From a marine gamma proteobacterium HTCC2148 (GTDB taxonomy: Bacteria > Pseudomonadota > Gammaproteobacteria > Pseudomonadales > Halieaceae), in assembly GCA_000156295.1 (NCBI GenBank), contig DS999223.1, forward strand, positions 385,447 to 449,446: a stretch of DNA of 64,000 bases, read 5' to 3'. The notes beneath the pieces were generated by a model. That model made no database searches. It was not told where the DNA came from and saw only the letters and a program-made list of their open reading frames with translations. The translations under genes and the position numbers were made by a program. Position 1 is the first letter of the stretch. The number at the start of each line of letters is the position of its first letter. Positions 54,602-63,736 of the stretch are shown here, one piece after another.

Positions 54602-57243
54602 TCAGAACTCATAAGAGAATCGAATACCGCCGTTCGTTGGCCGAGCGTAAGCAAACCGGCTGCGATCGTTGACGTAGTTGGCGCCCAGTGCCGCTTCCTC
54701 ATTCGTCAGGTTATCGATAAACAGTTCTGCCATCCAGGGGCCGCTGGTAACGCCGCCACTAATGCCAACCATCAGCCAGGAATCAAGTTCATCCCGGTTC
54801 ATCTGAATGATGTCGCTGTAAGACGTATCTGAGTAGCTGATATAAGGCATCACGTGAGCCCAGATATCATTACCCGCCTCCCACACATATCGACCTGACA
54901 GCGTAGCCTGGAATTCTGGTGCATACGCCAGCTCAGACCCTTTGATAACATCACCTGTAGGAACCAGTACCTTGGTAATTTCGGTATCCAGAATCGAGAA
55001 TGCACCGCTGATGGTCAAACGCTCTGTTGCGAGCCAGCTCACGTCACCTTCTATACCCTTAACCTCTGCATCTGCCGCGTTGTCCGAGAAGAAGAGGTTG
55101 ACGATACTGGTATCGAAAATAGTCGTCTGTAAGCCTTCAATTTCAATCATGAAGGCCGCTCCATTGAAGCGTAAATGACCGTCTAACAGGTCAAGCTTCC
55201 AGCCAACTTCATAGTTAGTGACATCATCACTTTGCACGTCGAAGGGCACGGTATAGCCGGTTGCCGCCTGATATGCACCACCAGGGCGGTTAAGCAGCCC
55301 AGGACGATAGCCCTCAGACCAGGTGACGTACCACAGCTGATTGTCACTGGGTGTCCAGGCAAAGCTCACCTTACCAATGACACCGTCATCCTCGCCCTTG
55401 TCAGGCGCATTTACTGAGTTGACAATCCGGTCGTAATTAGGATCGTCCGCAGCGGGAAGATTGTCGTTACTGTAAACTGGCTTGTCCTCGTAGAGAGTGC
55501 TACAAGCGCCTGGGTTACCTATCCAGGTGAACTGTCCGTCTCCGTCATAAAGGTCGTTTATATCAGTACCGAATGAGTTGTAATCTACGCCACTCATGCC
55601 ACAGAACGAGGAGTTGGCACTGCCTTCAAAATCAACCTCGTAATCGTACCAGCGCAAACCACCGGTAATCGCAAAATGGTCGCCCAAGTCCATCGTCAAC
55701 TCACCAAAAACACCCAGTTGCTCGTCAGTACGCCGGATATCGTTGCGGAAAATGACGCCCTGGGGGAACGGACCGGTATCTGACCGATAGCCAGGAGAGG
55801 GGAATGTCTTGTTGTCCACAAAGCCAAAGCCATCTCCGCTACCGCCGCCCCAGACATCAACATATTCCGAGTTGTAATAAGTGAAGTCGTTGCGCTCGGT
55901 GAACTCCATGTCACTGTAGAAAACGCCTCCTGTTGCACGCAAGGGGCCATCGCCATTGGTGGTAAAGCGAATCTCATGGGTCATTATCTCGCTAGTCGAG
56001 ACGGAGCCCACTGCGAGCGATGGTGCGTAACAAGTGCCCGTCGGGACGTTCCCGGGGGAATAGCTGGTATAGGATACGTAATAGTCACAGACGTAATAGG
56101 GAATATACTGGCCGATATACAGGTAATCCGTGTAATCGATATTCTGCTCGCTTTCACGGTCGGTATAAGCACCGGCATAAATCAGGTCCAGGGCACCCAT
56201 TCGCCCTTCTAAGGTCCAGTTAACGTTGTAGAAATCGTCTTTGATTTCTTCAGGCTGGAACCGCTGGATTTCAAAATCGCCCAGCTCCGGATCTACATAA
56301 AAGGTACCGTCGCTCTCAATGGATTGATCCATGTAACCAACACGCAGGCTCCAGTCTTCAGAAATATCCCAAAGACCGCTCAGACGGAACCCGGCGTAGG
56401 TAGTATCGTTGAAATCTTCCTCCACCAGCGTGCCATTATCCAGGGTGTTAAATTTGACATTGCTCAGGTCGGCACTGCCTGGAAGCCGCCACGGAAATCG
56501 GCAACCGGCACCCCATTACTGCGCACTGTGCCAGCCGGCCGGAATCGAGCGCTTTGCTCTGTAGAACGCGTACCATAAACGTTATCGATATAGCCGCCCA
56601 TGTTATCCACATAGACCGTGCCACGAATAGCGAAGGAGTCACCCACTGGAACGTTCAAAGTGGCATTGACGTTATTACTCATCTCGCCGTCTTTGGTGTA
56701 CGAAACACCGGCCTTAACATTACCGGAAACACCGTCCATATTAGGTTTGTTGGTGATTAATCGTACGGTACCCGCCTGCGAACTGGCGCCAAACAGTGTT
56801 CCCTGGGGACCGGCAAGTACTTCAACCCGATTAATATCAGCCACGTATACATCGAGGTTCCTGCCTGGTTGCGACATGGGTTGCTCGTCGAGGTACATTG
56901 CCACGTTAGGCACCAAGCCCGCGACACCTGCAGTAGTCAGGTTGGGCGTGGTCGAGGCGACACCTCGAATGTAAATGGTGTTCTGGCCTGGGCCGGCACC
57001 ACCTGCCGTCACTCCGGGCAACTGAGTAAGGTAATTAGCGAAGTTTGCTATGCCAAAATCATCCAATGAGTCTTCAGTGATTGCAGAAACAGCAACCGCG
57101 ATGTCCTGTGTGCTCTCGGTGCGCTTGGTTGCGGTGACGATCACTTCTTCTAGTTGCGCCATGGCCAGACTCGACTGACCGGCAACCACCCCTGCTGTAA
57201 CCACTGAAAATACAGCCCTGCTCAAGGTCTTCTTATGGAACAT
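54602..57243 (-). pseudogene. TonB-dependent receptor interrupted by a frameshift
   Basis: Two adjoining frames together make one receptor. Part 1 (56464-57243, 259 codons) has a signal peptide ending near residue 30, the EEVIVTATKR TonB box and the plug (VEVLAGPQGTLFGASSQAGTVRL). Part 2 (54602-56425 and in-frame upstream codons) is the barrel, ending in IRFSYEF. The frames differ by one missing base, equal to a 1-bp deletion or 2-bp insertion near 56464-56500, where GGFQAVPT-stop of part 1 overlaps GSADLSN of part 2. Either the receptor is inactive or the window has a sequence error. It would import substrate for the adjoining amine genes. Confidence 0.85.
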
Positions 57244-57480
57244 ATGTCTTACCTCAGGTTTCTTTGAATTATTTATTTATAAAACCGTGGCTCACTGTTT
57301 TTGCAGTGACCTGATAGCAACAGCCACGCTGCTACCCTTAAACTCTTCTCTACTTTACCAGACTCCAATTAAAAGCCAATTAAAAGGACAAATGTATTAA
57401 TATCTTTTATTTATTAATTAATGACATTGATAATCTGCCAGCTCACTCCAATTTAACCATAAAATTCGCAGCCAGCCGGG

Positions 57481-59511
57481 TTAATCGGCCCCTGAACTGG
57501 CCTGGGAACGTCGGCGCCGGCGTCGGCTAGAACCGGTGTCTGGCTGTGCTTGTTTTTGTGCTGGTGGCGCCACTTCGGCATACAAATTAGGAAACGGGTC
57601 GCTCTTGTGAGGAAAAGCCATAGCCTCAATAAAATACTGCTGAAATTTAGCCTCTACGGCGGTCTCAATCTTCTCGATGTCGCCCACCACAGCCTCAATG
57701 ACCCCCCTGGACTCTCTGTTGAGTAGCGCGATCCGCGCTCCTGTTCCGGCAGCATTGCCCGCCGACGAGACCTGATTCAATGCACAATCTGGAATAAGCC
57801 CTAATACCATGGCATGTTTGACATCGATCTGGCTGCCAAAAGCACCCGCTAGCCGGATACGCTGTATAGATTGTGTTTCGATTTTGTCCATTAATAGCTT
57901 AATACCAGCGTAGAGGGCCGCCTTGGCCAATTGAATCTGCCGGATATCATTCTGGCTCACGCTGATCTCCGACTCTCCCTGATGCAATACGTAGGACCAG
58001 GTACGATCATTCTCTATGATGCGCGTGCTTCGGTTGCGCAAACTGCCGTCAACCACCCCGTCAGCACTAATGATTCCGGCAAGGAACATCTCCGCCACCA
58101 CCTCAATGATGCCCGAGCCACAAATGCCGGTGATACCAATTTGCCCTGATTGCTCGGCAAATTCAGGGTCGTCGGACCAGAGTTCGCAGCCAATGACCTT
58201 GAACCTGGGTTCCAACGTCTGTGCGTCAATTCGAACACGTTCAATTGCACCGGCAGCGGCGCGCTGTCCACAGCTGATCTGAGCACCTTCGAAAGCCGGC
58301 CCGGTAGGACTCGAACAGGCTAACAGCCGGTTACTGTTGCCCAATACGATCTCTGCATTAGTACCCACATCGACCAGCAAGGTCATCTCGTCTTGCAGCT
58401 GAGGTTCTTCCGAGAGGATGACCCCTGCGGTGTCTGCCCCCACGTGCCCGGCAATACAGGGCAACATGTACACCCGGCCACCAGGGTGCATGACCAGATC
58501 GAGATCACGAGCAAGGAGGTTCAGCGCGGCATCAGTGGCCAGCGCAAAGGGCGCCCCACCTAATTCGACTGGACTAATCCCTAACAAAAGATGATGCATG
58601 ATCGGGTTTGCCACGATGGCAATTTCCAGCACGTCATCTGTACTGGCTGCGATATCTGAGCTGACCTGAGCAATGAGTTGATTGAGTGCCTGGCGGATGA
58701 CCTGGGTCATCTCCTGCTCTTTGCCTGGATGCATCATCACATAGGAAACCCGACTCATCAGATCTTCACCGAATCGAATCTGCGGGTTCATCAGGCTGCC
58801 GCTGGCGAGAACCTCACCACTCACCAGGTCACATAAATGAGCAGCAACTGTCGTCGACCCGACATCGATTGCCACACCATAGGCCTGGTCATGAAAGCCC
58901 GGCCATAAGGCCATGATCTGCTCACCGCGATACACCGCTACAGTCACCGACCAGTTGCCCTTGCGCAGCACTGGCTGCAGGGTGGGCAGCAGCAGGGGAT
59001 CGCAACCCAGTCCGGTCAGTTGCCACTCTCGCTCAAGAGCTTCCAATAAACGTTCGAAATCGCCCCTGGGGTCGTGCATGTCCGCTTCATCGACCTGCAC
59101 ATGATACATATGGATAGTGGGGTCCAGGCGAATATCCCGGTGCTCGGCATCCTTGCGGACAACCTGGCGGTGAACCTGGCTCTCGGGTGGCACGTCAATG
59201 ACAACGTCCCCGAGCAGGCGAGTATGGCAACTCAGTCGCCTGGAATCCTGCAGTGGTTTTTTGCGTTCACCGTAGCGTTTCTCGACTTGGGTAAATGCCG
59301 ACAAATGTTCTGCCTGGGAAACGATTTCGTGCTTTGGGAAAGAACCTTCAGTACAGGTCACCTGGCAGCGACCGCAGAGCCCGCGCCCGCCGCACACGGA
59401 GTCAATATCCACGCCGAGTACGCGCGCCGCCTCCAAAAGTGGTGTGCCTACATCGAAGCTACCGCGACGACCCGATGGCGTAAATACCACCTTCACCTGT
59501 TCTGCTGTCAA
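57481..59511 (-). CDS. ASKHA/ferredoxin-type reductive activator of corrinoid proteins (RACo/RamA-like)
   Basis: A 676-residue protein. The N-terminal 2Fe-2S ferredoxin domain has C40, C46, C49 and C95 (SVCGGRGLCGRCQV; RRLSCHTR). A DUF4445/ASKHA ATPase domain follows (GVAIDVGSTTVAAHL, VDVGTNAEIVL, TGICGSGIIEV). Such proteins reduce Co(II) corrinoid back to Co(I) with ATP. The C-terminus ends in an Arg-rich tail (SSRRRRRRSQ) after a Gln/Pro-rich linker. It is last in the corrinoid operon, 36 bp after the methyltransferase gene; the gap to the TonB receptor start is about 237 bp. Confidence 0.9.
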   Translation of the reverse strand: MTAEQVKVVFTPSGRRGSFDVGTPLLEAARVLGVDIDSVCGGRGLCGRCQVTCTEGSFPKHEIVSQAEHLSAFTQVEKRYGERKKPLQDSRRLSCHTRLLGDVVIDVPPESQVHRQVVRKDAEHRDIRLDPTIHMYHVQVDEADMHDPRGDFERLLEALEREWQLTGLGCDPLLLPTLQPVLRKGNWSVTVAVYRGEQIMALWPGFHDQAYGVAIDVGSTTVAAHLCDLVSGEVLASGSLMNPQIRFGEDLMSRVSYVMMHPGKEQEMTQVIRQALNQLIAQVSSDIAASTDDVLEIAIVANPIMHHLLLGISPVELGGAPFALATDAALNLLARDLDLVMHPGGRVYMLPCIAGHVGADTAGVILSEEPQLQDEMTLLVDVGTNAEIVLGNSNRLLACSSPTGPAFEGAQISCGQRAAAGAIERVRIDAQTLEPRFKVIGCELWSDDPEFAEQSGQIGITGICGSGIIEVVAEMFLAGIISADGVVDGSLRNRSTRIIENDRTWSYVLHQGESEISVSQNDIRQIQLAKAALYAGIKLLMDKIETQSIQRIRLAGAFGSQIDVKHAMVLGLIPDCALNQVSSAGNAAGTGARIALLNRESRGVIEAVVGDIEKIETAVEAKFQQYFIEAMAFPHKSDPFPNLYAEVAPPAQKQAQPDTGSSRRRRRRSQASSGAD

Positions 59512-59547
59512 AGCAACACCTTTGCTTTCGCTTTCATACCGGACAAC

Positions 59548-60453
59548 TCAAGCCCTGCGTCGTCGGCGACCGCGACCACCACGCGCACCCTGGTCCGCAC
59601 CGTCTGCAGCAGGCTCGCGATAAGCCCGAATCCAGTTAGTACAATCCGGGTCATGCCCCATCATGACATCGGCACCACGCACAGCCTGCATGACTTCCGC
59701 ATGCAAGGGGCTGGTAATCGCTGAGGTCATTCCTGCGGCAATAGCCATATTGAGGAAAGAGCTATTGATACCATTACGATTCGGCAAGCCAAAGCTCACA
59801 TTAGACGCGCCGCAGGTCGTGTTCACCTTCAGCTCTTCTCTCAATCGCCGCAACAGATGCATCACTTGCTTGCCCGAGCTATTGATTGCCCCGATGGGCA
59901 TTACTAGCGGATCCACCACAACATCACTGTAATGAATGCCATAGTCCGCAGCCCGTTCAATAATTTTTTTCGCCACTTCGAAACGCTCGTTGGGATCTTC
60001 AGAGATACCCGTCTCATCGTTGGAAATGGCCACTACGGCGGCGCCGTATTTGGCCACCAGAGGCAGCACACGTTCAAGCACTTCGTCTTCGCCAGTAACA
60101 GAGTTGACCAGCGCCTTGCCCTGGTAAACTGCGAGTCCTGCCTCCAACGCCTCGACAATGGACGAGTCGATAGAAATGGGAGTGTCAGTGATCGACTGGA
60201 CCAGCTGTATGGCCTCGGCCAAAATTGCGGGCTCATCCGCCAACGGTATTCCCGCGTTCACATCGAGCATATGGGCGCCCGCTTCGACCTGGGCCAGGGC
60301 ATCGGCCTCTACTCGACTGTAATCCCCGACTTTCATCTCCTCAGCGAGAATTTTTCGTCCAGTAGGGTTGATACGTTCACCAATAATGACAAACGGCTCA
60401 TCGAAACCGATTTTGACTTCCTTACTGGCTGAACTGATCACGGTTGTTGTCAT
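59548..60453 (-). CDS. Methyltetrahydrofolate:corrinoid methyltransferase
   Basis: ATG at 60453 has GGAG seven bases before it; an upstream in-frame GTG (60465) is not needed. The 301-residue product is a pterin-binding TIM barrel: VIIGERINPTGRKILAEEM, GAHMLDVNAGIPLADE, ISIDSSIVEALEAGL and TTCGASNVSFGLPNRNGINS. It moves methyl between corrinoid Co(I)/methyl-Co(III) and H4folate, here probably from the corrinoid to H4folate. The last residues are GGRGRRRRRA, an Arg-rich tail like the one on the activator. It lies 47 bp after the MTHFR stop. Confidence 0.93.
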   Translation of the reverse strand: MTTTVISSASKEVKIGFDEPFVIIGERINPTGRKILAEEMKVGDYSRVEADALAQVEAGAHMLDVNAGIPLADEPAILAEAIQLVQSITDTPISIDSSIVEALEAGLAVYQGKALVNSVTGEDEVLERVLPLVAKYGAAVVAISNDETGISEDPNERFEVAKKIIERAADYGIHYSDVVVDPLVMPIGAINSSGKQVMHLLRRLREELKVNTTCGASNVSFGLPNRNGINSSFLNMAIAAGMTSAITSPLHAEVMQAVRGADVMMGHDPDCTNWIRAYREPAADGADQGARGGRGRRRRRA

Positions 60454-60500
60454 ACGTCTCTCCACTGCGTTGCCGGTGCCGAATCCGGATGCGACTTTGG

Positions 60501-61535
60501 TTATTTTTTTGAGTCTGCTGTCTGCTCAGCCTGGCCAAATGTATCCTGATAAATCCTGGGTTCCCAGGGGCGTCTGTCGCCAAGCACACCGGTTTTTTCG
60601 ACGATTTCAGAGACCCGGTGTTCTTGCCGGTAGGCCATGATGTGCACGCCGGCAACACCCTCGATTTCACGTACCTGGTTAATCATGTCAATACACACAT
60701 TAGTCCCTTCCTGAGCCTGATTCTCGGCGCCTTTCAAACGCTTGATCACAGCATCGGGGATATGAACCCCGGCCACATTGGAGCGAATCCACTCAGCAGA
60801 TTTCGCCGAAGCCAATGGCCCAACACCGGGCAGGATGAACACTTTTTCATGGAGCCCCATATCCCTAACCCGGGACATATATTCCTTGAACATCTCAATA
60901 TCGAAACAGTACTGGCCCTGAACAAACTGGGCACCAGCGGCCACCTTTTTAGCCAGTCGCAGCGGTCTGAAATCATAGGGTGGTGCAAAAGGGTTTATTG
61001 CAGCTCCCAGAAATACCTGGGGAGGATGAGTGAGCTTTCTGCCGCTGAGGAACCGGGACTCATCGCGCATCCCGCGAAGCATTTCCAAAGAGGTCATACA
61101 ATCCATATCAAAAACAGGCTTTGCCTCCGGATGATCGCCGGATTGCACCCCGTCGCCAGTCAAGCAAAGAATATTGGATACCCCCATAGCCGAGCCACCC
61201 AAAACATCGCCCTGTATTGCGATTCGGTTTTTGTCACGGCAGGAGACCTGCATCACGGTTGAGTAGCCACGGCGCGTCAACAATGCGCACATGCTGACGC
61301 TGGACATATGACAATGTGCGCCGGAGCCATCGGTCGCGTTGATTGCATCAACGTAACCATCAAACGCACTGGCCCGATCATAAACTTCCAATGGATCGGC
61401 GGAGTCAGGAGGAGCAATTTCAGTCGTAACGGCAAAAACGCCTGCGCGCAGCACGCGTTCCAATCGTCCCGGAGAAACGTGCCCGGGAAGAATCGGCAGG
61501 TTTTCTCCCGCCGCAGGCTCATCTTCAAATCGCAT
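60501..61535 (-). CDS. Methylenetetrahydrofolate reductase (MetF-type)
   Basis: A 344-residue FAD protein with the MTHFR barrel: VTTEIAPPDSADPLEVY, DAINATDGSGAHCHMSS, ILCLTGDGVQSGDHPEAKPVFDMD and VFILPGVGPLASAKSAEWI. Cytosolic; here it should oxidise methyl-H4folate from the corrinoid pathway to methylene-H4folate (reverse of biosynthesis) or balance C1 pools. It starts 5 bp after the MTHFR-C gene, forming a two-protein reductase module. Confidence 0.93.
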   Translation of the reverse strand: MRFEDEPAAGENLPILPGHVSPGRLERVLRAGVFAVTTEIAPPDSADPLEVYDRASAFDGYVDAINATDGSGAHCHMSSVSMCALLTRRGYSTVMQVSCRDKNRIAIQGDVLGGSAMGVSNILCLTGDGVQSGDHPEAKPVFDMDCMTSLEMLRGMRDESRFLSGRKLTHPPQVFLGAAINPFAPPYDFRPLRLAKKVAAGAQFVQGQYCFDIEMFKEYMSRVRDMGLHEKVFILPGVGPLASAKSAEWIRSNVAGVHIPDAVIKRLKGAENQAQEGTNVCIDMINQVREIEGVAGVHIMAYRQEHRVSEIVEKTGVLGDRRPWEPRIYQDTFGQAEQTADSKK

Positions 61536-61540
61536 TATGC

Positions 61541-62002
61541 TTATCCAGCTCGCTGATCAATTGTTTGGCGCGCCTCGCGCAACCACGCTGAGCTACCCTG
61601 CAGACTTGCATCGACCGGGCCCTGAATAATTTGGATAGCCTGCTCTCCATCTGCCATGCGCTGACTGCCCTCCCACGCAGTTACCCAAATACAGGTCATA
61701 TCGGGCTTTATTTCACAGCTACCATCCCCGCGAACGCCGCCACAGGGACCATTGCGCAGTGTCTTGGGGCAGTTCATGGGGCAGGTCATACCGGTAGAGC
61801 CCAGCGTACATTGACCGCAGGACTTTGAATCAAACAGAAACCCCTTCACGGGCTTTTCAATCACTGAAATCCAGCGCTCGGCGCGCGTATACCCTATTTT
61901 TACAAACACAGGATGCAGGGCAACTAAAGCCTTCTCCATTGCTGAATAAAGGGTATGAAGCAGACTGGAATGACGGGCCGACCACAGGCGCACACGGTAC
62001 AT
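61541..62002 (-). CDS. MTHFR C-terminal zinc/cysteine-rich domain protein
   Basis: A 153-residue protein with a Cys cluster CGQCTLGSTGMTCPMNCPK followed by LRNGPCGGV and a later CEIKPDMTC. This is the MTHFR_C (PF12225-like) pattern found beside or fused to corrinoid-linked MTHFR. It probably binds an iron-sulfur or zinc centre and supports electron delivery to MTHFR. It is separated from the small 'virulence factor' gene by 2 bp. Confidence 0.88.
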   Translation of the reverse strand: MYRVRLWSARHSSLLHTLYSAMEKALVALHPVFVKIGYTRAERWISVIEKPVKGFLFDSKSCGQCTLGSTGMTCPMNCPKTLRNGPCGGVRGDGSCEIKPDMTCIWVTAWEGSQRMADGEQAIQIIQGPVDASLQGSSAWLREARQTIDQRAG

Positions 62003-62004
62003 CG

Positions 62005-62307
62005 TTATCTCACCCTGTAACCCACGTCAGCGACCATTTTCGACAGCACGTCATCGCTATAATCCGACTCTATGCTGTCAGCGACATTTTTGGCTATGTC
62101 TTCGAGACTACCCACACCGGCATGCGGGGAAGATCGCCTGCACCAGTCCTCCATGTAAGCGTCGCTGTCGGCTTTGCCAGCGCGCATGGCAGCCTTGTCT
62201 ATTGCCTTTTGAAAGCGCTCACTGAGCTCCACTGTCGCACGCTTACGGCGGTGCTTGATGATGACCTGGGCGGGAACATCGCGCCAACAAACAATCACTT
62301 TTTCCAT
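62005..62307 (-). CDS. Small 'virulence factor' family protein
   Basis: ATG at 62307 is chosen over a GTG at 62319 because GAGTGG lies about ten bases before it. The 100-residue product starts MEKVIVCWRDVPAQVIIKHRR and matches the small 'virulence factor' family often encoded in corrinoid C1 operons. The biochemical role is unknown. It sits between DUF1638 and the MTHFR-C gene with minimal gaps. Confidence 0.8.
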   Translation of the reverse strand: MEKVIVCWRDVPAQVIIKHRRKRATVELSERFQKAIDKAAMRAGKADSDAYMEDWCRRSSPHAGVGSLEDIAKNVADSIESDYSDDVLSKMVADVGYRVR

Positions 62308-62319
62308 TGCTAAATCCAC

Positions 62320-62982
62320 TCACGCATATGCAATCACCTGAGACCGAAGGCCTTTTTCAAGGTCTCCGTAGCCACAGTGGCGGTGTTGGAACTCCAGACC
62401 CAGGCGTTCTGCCGCATTGCGCGCCGCCGCTAAAATCTGCTCATCGCGGCGCTGGGAGAGGTAAACAACACGCTCGTAGTTCCCGAAATAGTCCTGGTGC
62501 AGCTCAGGGTGTAAATCCAGCTTAAGGCCCCGAATAACCAGTCGCTCAAAGTGCTGTGCGAGAAAATCGGTGAGATAAAATGTGCCAGCGCACTCATCGG
62601 CCATCTGGTTAAACTGAGCCTCACCCGCATAAAAGGAGTAACAATGCGCGCCAGCGAGACGCTCTATGCCCTCTTCCTCCAGCACCGCATCAATAGCACC
62701 ACCGGTGCCGCAATCGGCATAGGCGACGAAGATGTTGTCGTATTGGGGCCTGTAACGTTGAATCTGTTCGCGCAATTCTCCCGGTATCTGTTGCGGCCTG
62801 TTATGAAGACCCGCGTCCAGACACTGTATCTTGATGTGGCCCCAACCATTCATCGCTTTTAGCTGCTGAATTTCATGGGACAAGGCCCCACAGGCAATGA
62901 CAAGAATCGGCGCTGGTGCATCCGTTGAATCCACGGCTCCATCGGGTTGGGCCCGCTGATCTGTGGGGACTGCATCAGCCAC
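62320..62982 (-). CDS. DUF1638 domain protein
   Basis: A 220-residue protein. ILVIACGALSHEIQQLK near residue 26, FVAYADCGTGGAIDAVL and the His/Cys-rich LEFQHRHCGYGDLEKGL end-segment are DUF1638 features, with Cys/His positions that could bind metal. DUF1638 is regularly linked to MttB/corrinoid genes; function unassigned. Its start overlaps the corrinoid protein stop by 8 bp. Confidence 0.88.
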   Translation of the reverse strand: MADAVPTDQRAQPDGAVDSTDAPAPILVIACGALSHEIQQLKAMNGWGHIKIQCLDAGLHNRPQQIPGELREQIQRYRPQYDNIFVAYADCGTGGAIDAVLEEEGIERLAGAHCYSFYAGEAQFNQMADECAGTFYLTDFLAQHFERLVIRGLKLDLHPELHQDYFGNYERVVYLSQRRDEQILAAARNAAERLGLEFQHRHCGYGDLEKGLRSQVIAYA

Positions 62983-63709
62983 TGGCAGCGGCCCTTCGCT
63001 CGGCGATCAGCCGCACGGCAGTGGTGGCCGCTTCCGCCGCATCTCGACAATAAGCATCAGCACCTACAGCCTTACCAAATTCCTCGTTGAGCGGCGCGCC
63101 CCCTACCAGGACAATGTACTTGTCACGCAGCCCCTGCTCTACCATGGCATCAATAACCACTTTCATATACGGCATGGTCGTGGTCAGTAGCGCGGACATA
63201 CCCAGAATATCGGGCTTGTGCCGCTCAAGCGCACTGAAGTACTCCTCGACCGAGTTGTTAATTCCAATATCGAATACGTCCAAACCAGCGCCTTCCATCA
63301 TCATGGCAACCAGGTTCTTGCCAATGTCATGGATATCACCTTTCACCGTGCCGATGACCATCGTGCCGGCTGACTCAGCACCGGTTTCCGCCAACAGCGG
63401 TCGCAGTATCGCCATGCCACCCTTCATCGCATTGGCTGCGAGCAGTACTTCGGGAACAAACAAAATGCCGTCGCGGAAATCGATACCAACAATGGCCATA
63501 CCCGCGACCAGTGCCTCTGACAACACTTTGTCCGCAGGCCAGCCGCGTGCAAGCAGTATTTCTGTGCCCTCTATGATTTCTTCTTTGAGACCGTCGTAGA
63601 GATCATCGTGCATCTGCTCAACAAGTTCATCATCGGCAAGCTCCGACAGGACAACATCTTCCTCGTCATCATCCCATTCATTCTGATCATTCGCATCATC
63701 AGTCATCAA
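62975..63709 (-). CDS. Corrinoid (B12-binding) protein, MttC-like
   Basis: A 244-residue protein. A helical N-terminal cap domain (about 45-105) is followed by the B12-binding Rossmann domain with GDIHDIGKNL (His127 as lower axial cobalt ligand, D-x-H-x-x-G) and later MSALLTTTMPYM and VGGAPLNEEF. It accepts methyl from MttB and gives it to the H4folate methyltransferase. Residues 1-37 are exceptionally acidic (NEWDDDEEDVV and EQMHDDL), opposite in charge to the Arg-rich tails of the methyltransferase and activator. It lies 27 bp after the MttB stop. Confidence 0.93.
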   Translation of the reverse strand: MMTDDANDQNEWDDDEEDVVLSELADDELVEQMHDDLYDGLKEEIIEGTEILLARGWPADKVLSEALVAGMAIVGIDFRDGILFVPEVLLAANAMKGGMAILRPLLAETGAESAGTMVIGTVKGDIHDIGKNLVAMMMEGAGLDVFDIGINNSVEEYFSALERHKPDILGMSALLTTTMPYMKVVIDAMVEQGLRDKYIVLVGGAPLNEEFGKAVGADAYCRDAAEAATTAVRLIAERRAAASG

Positions 63710-63736
63710 CCCTATACCTCTGCCTAAGCCAGTTAA

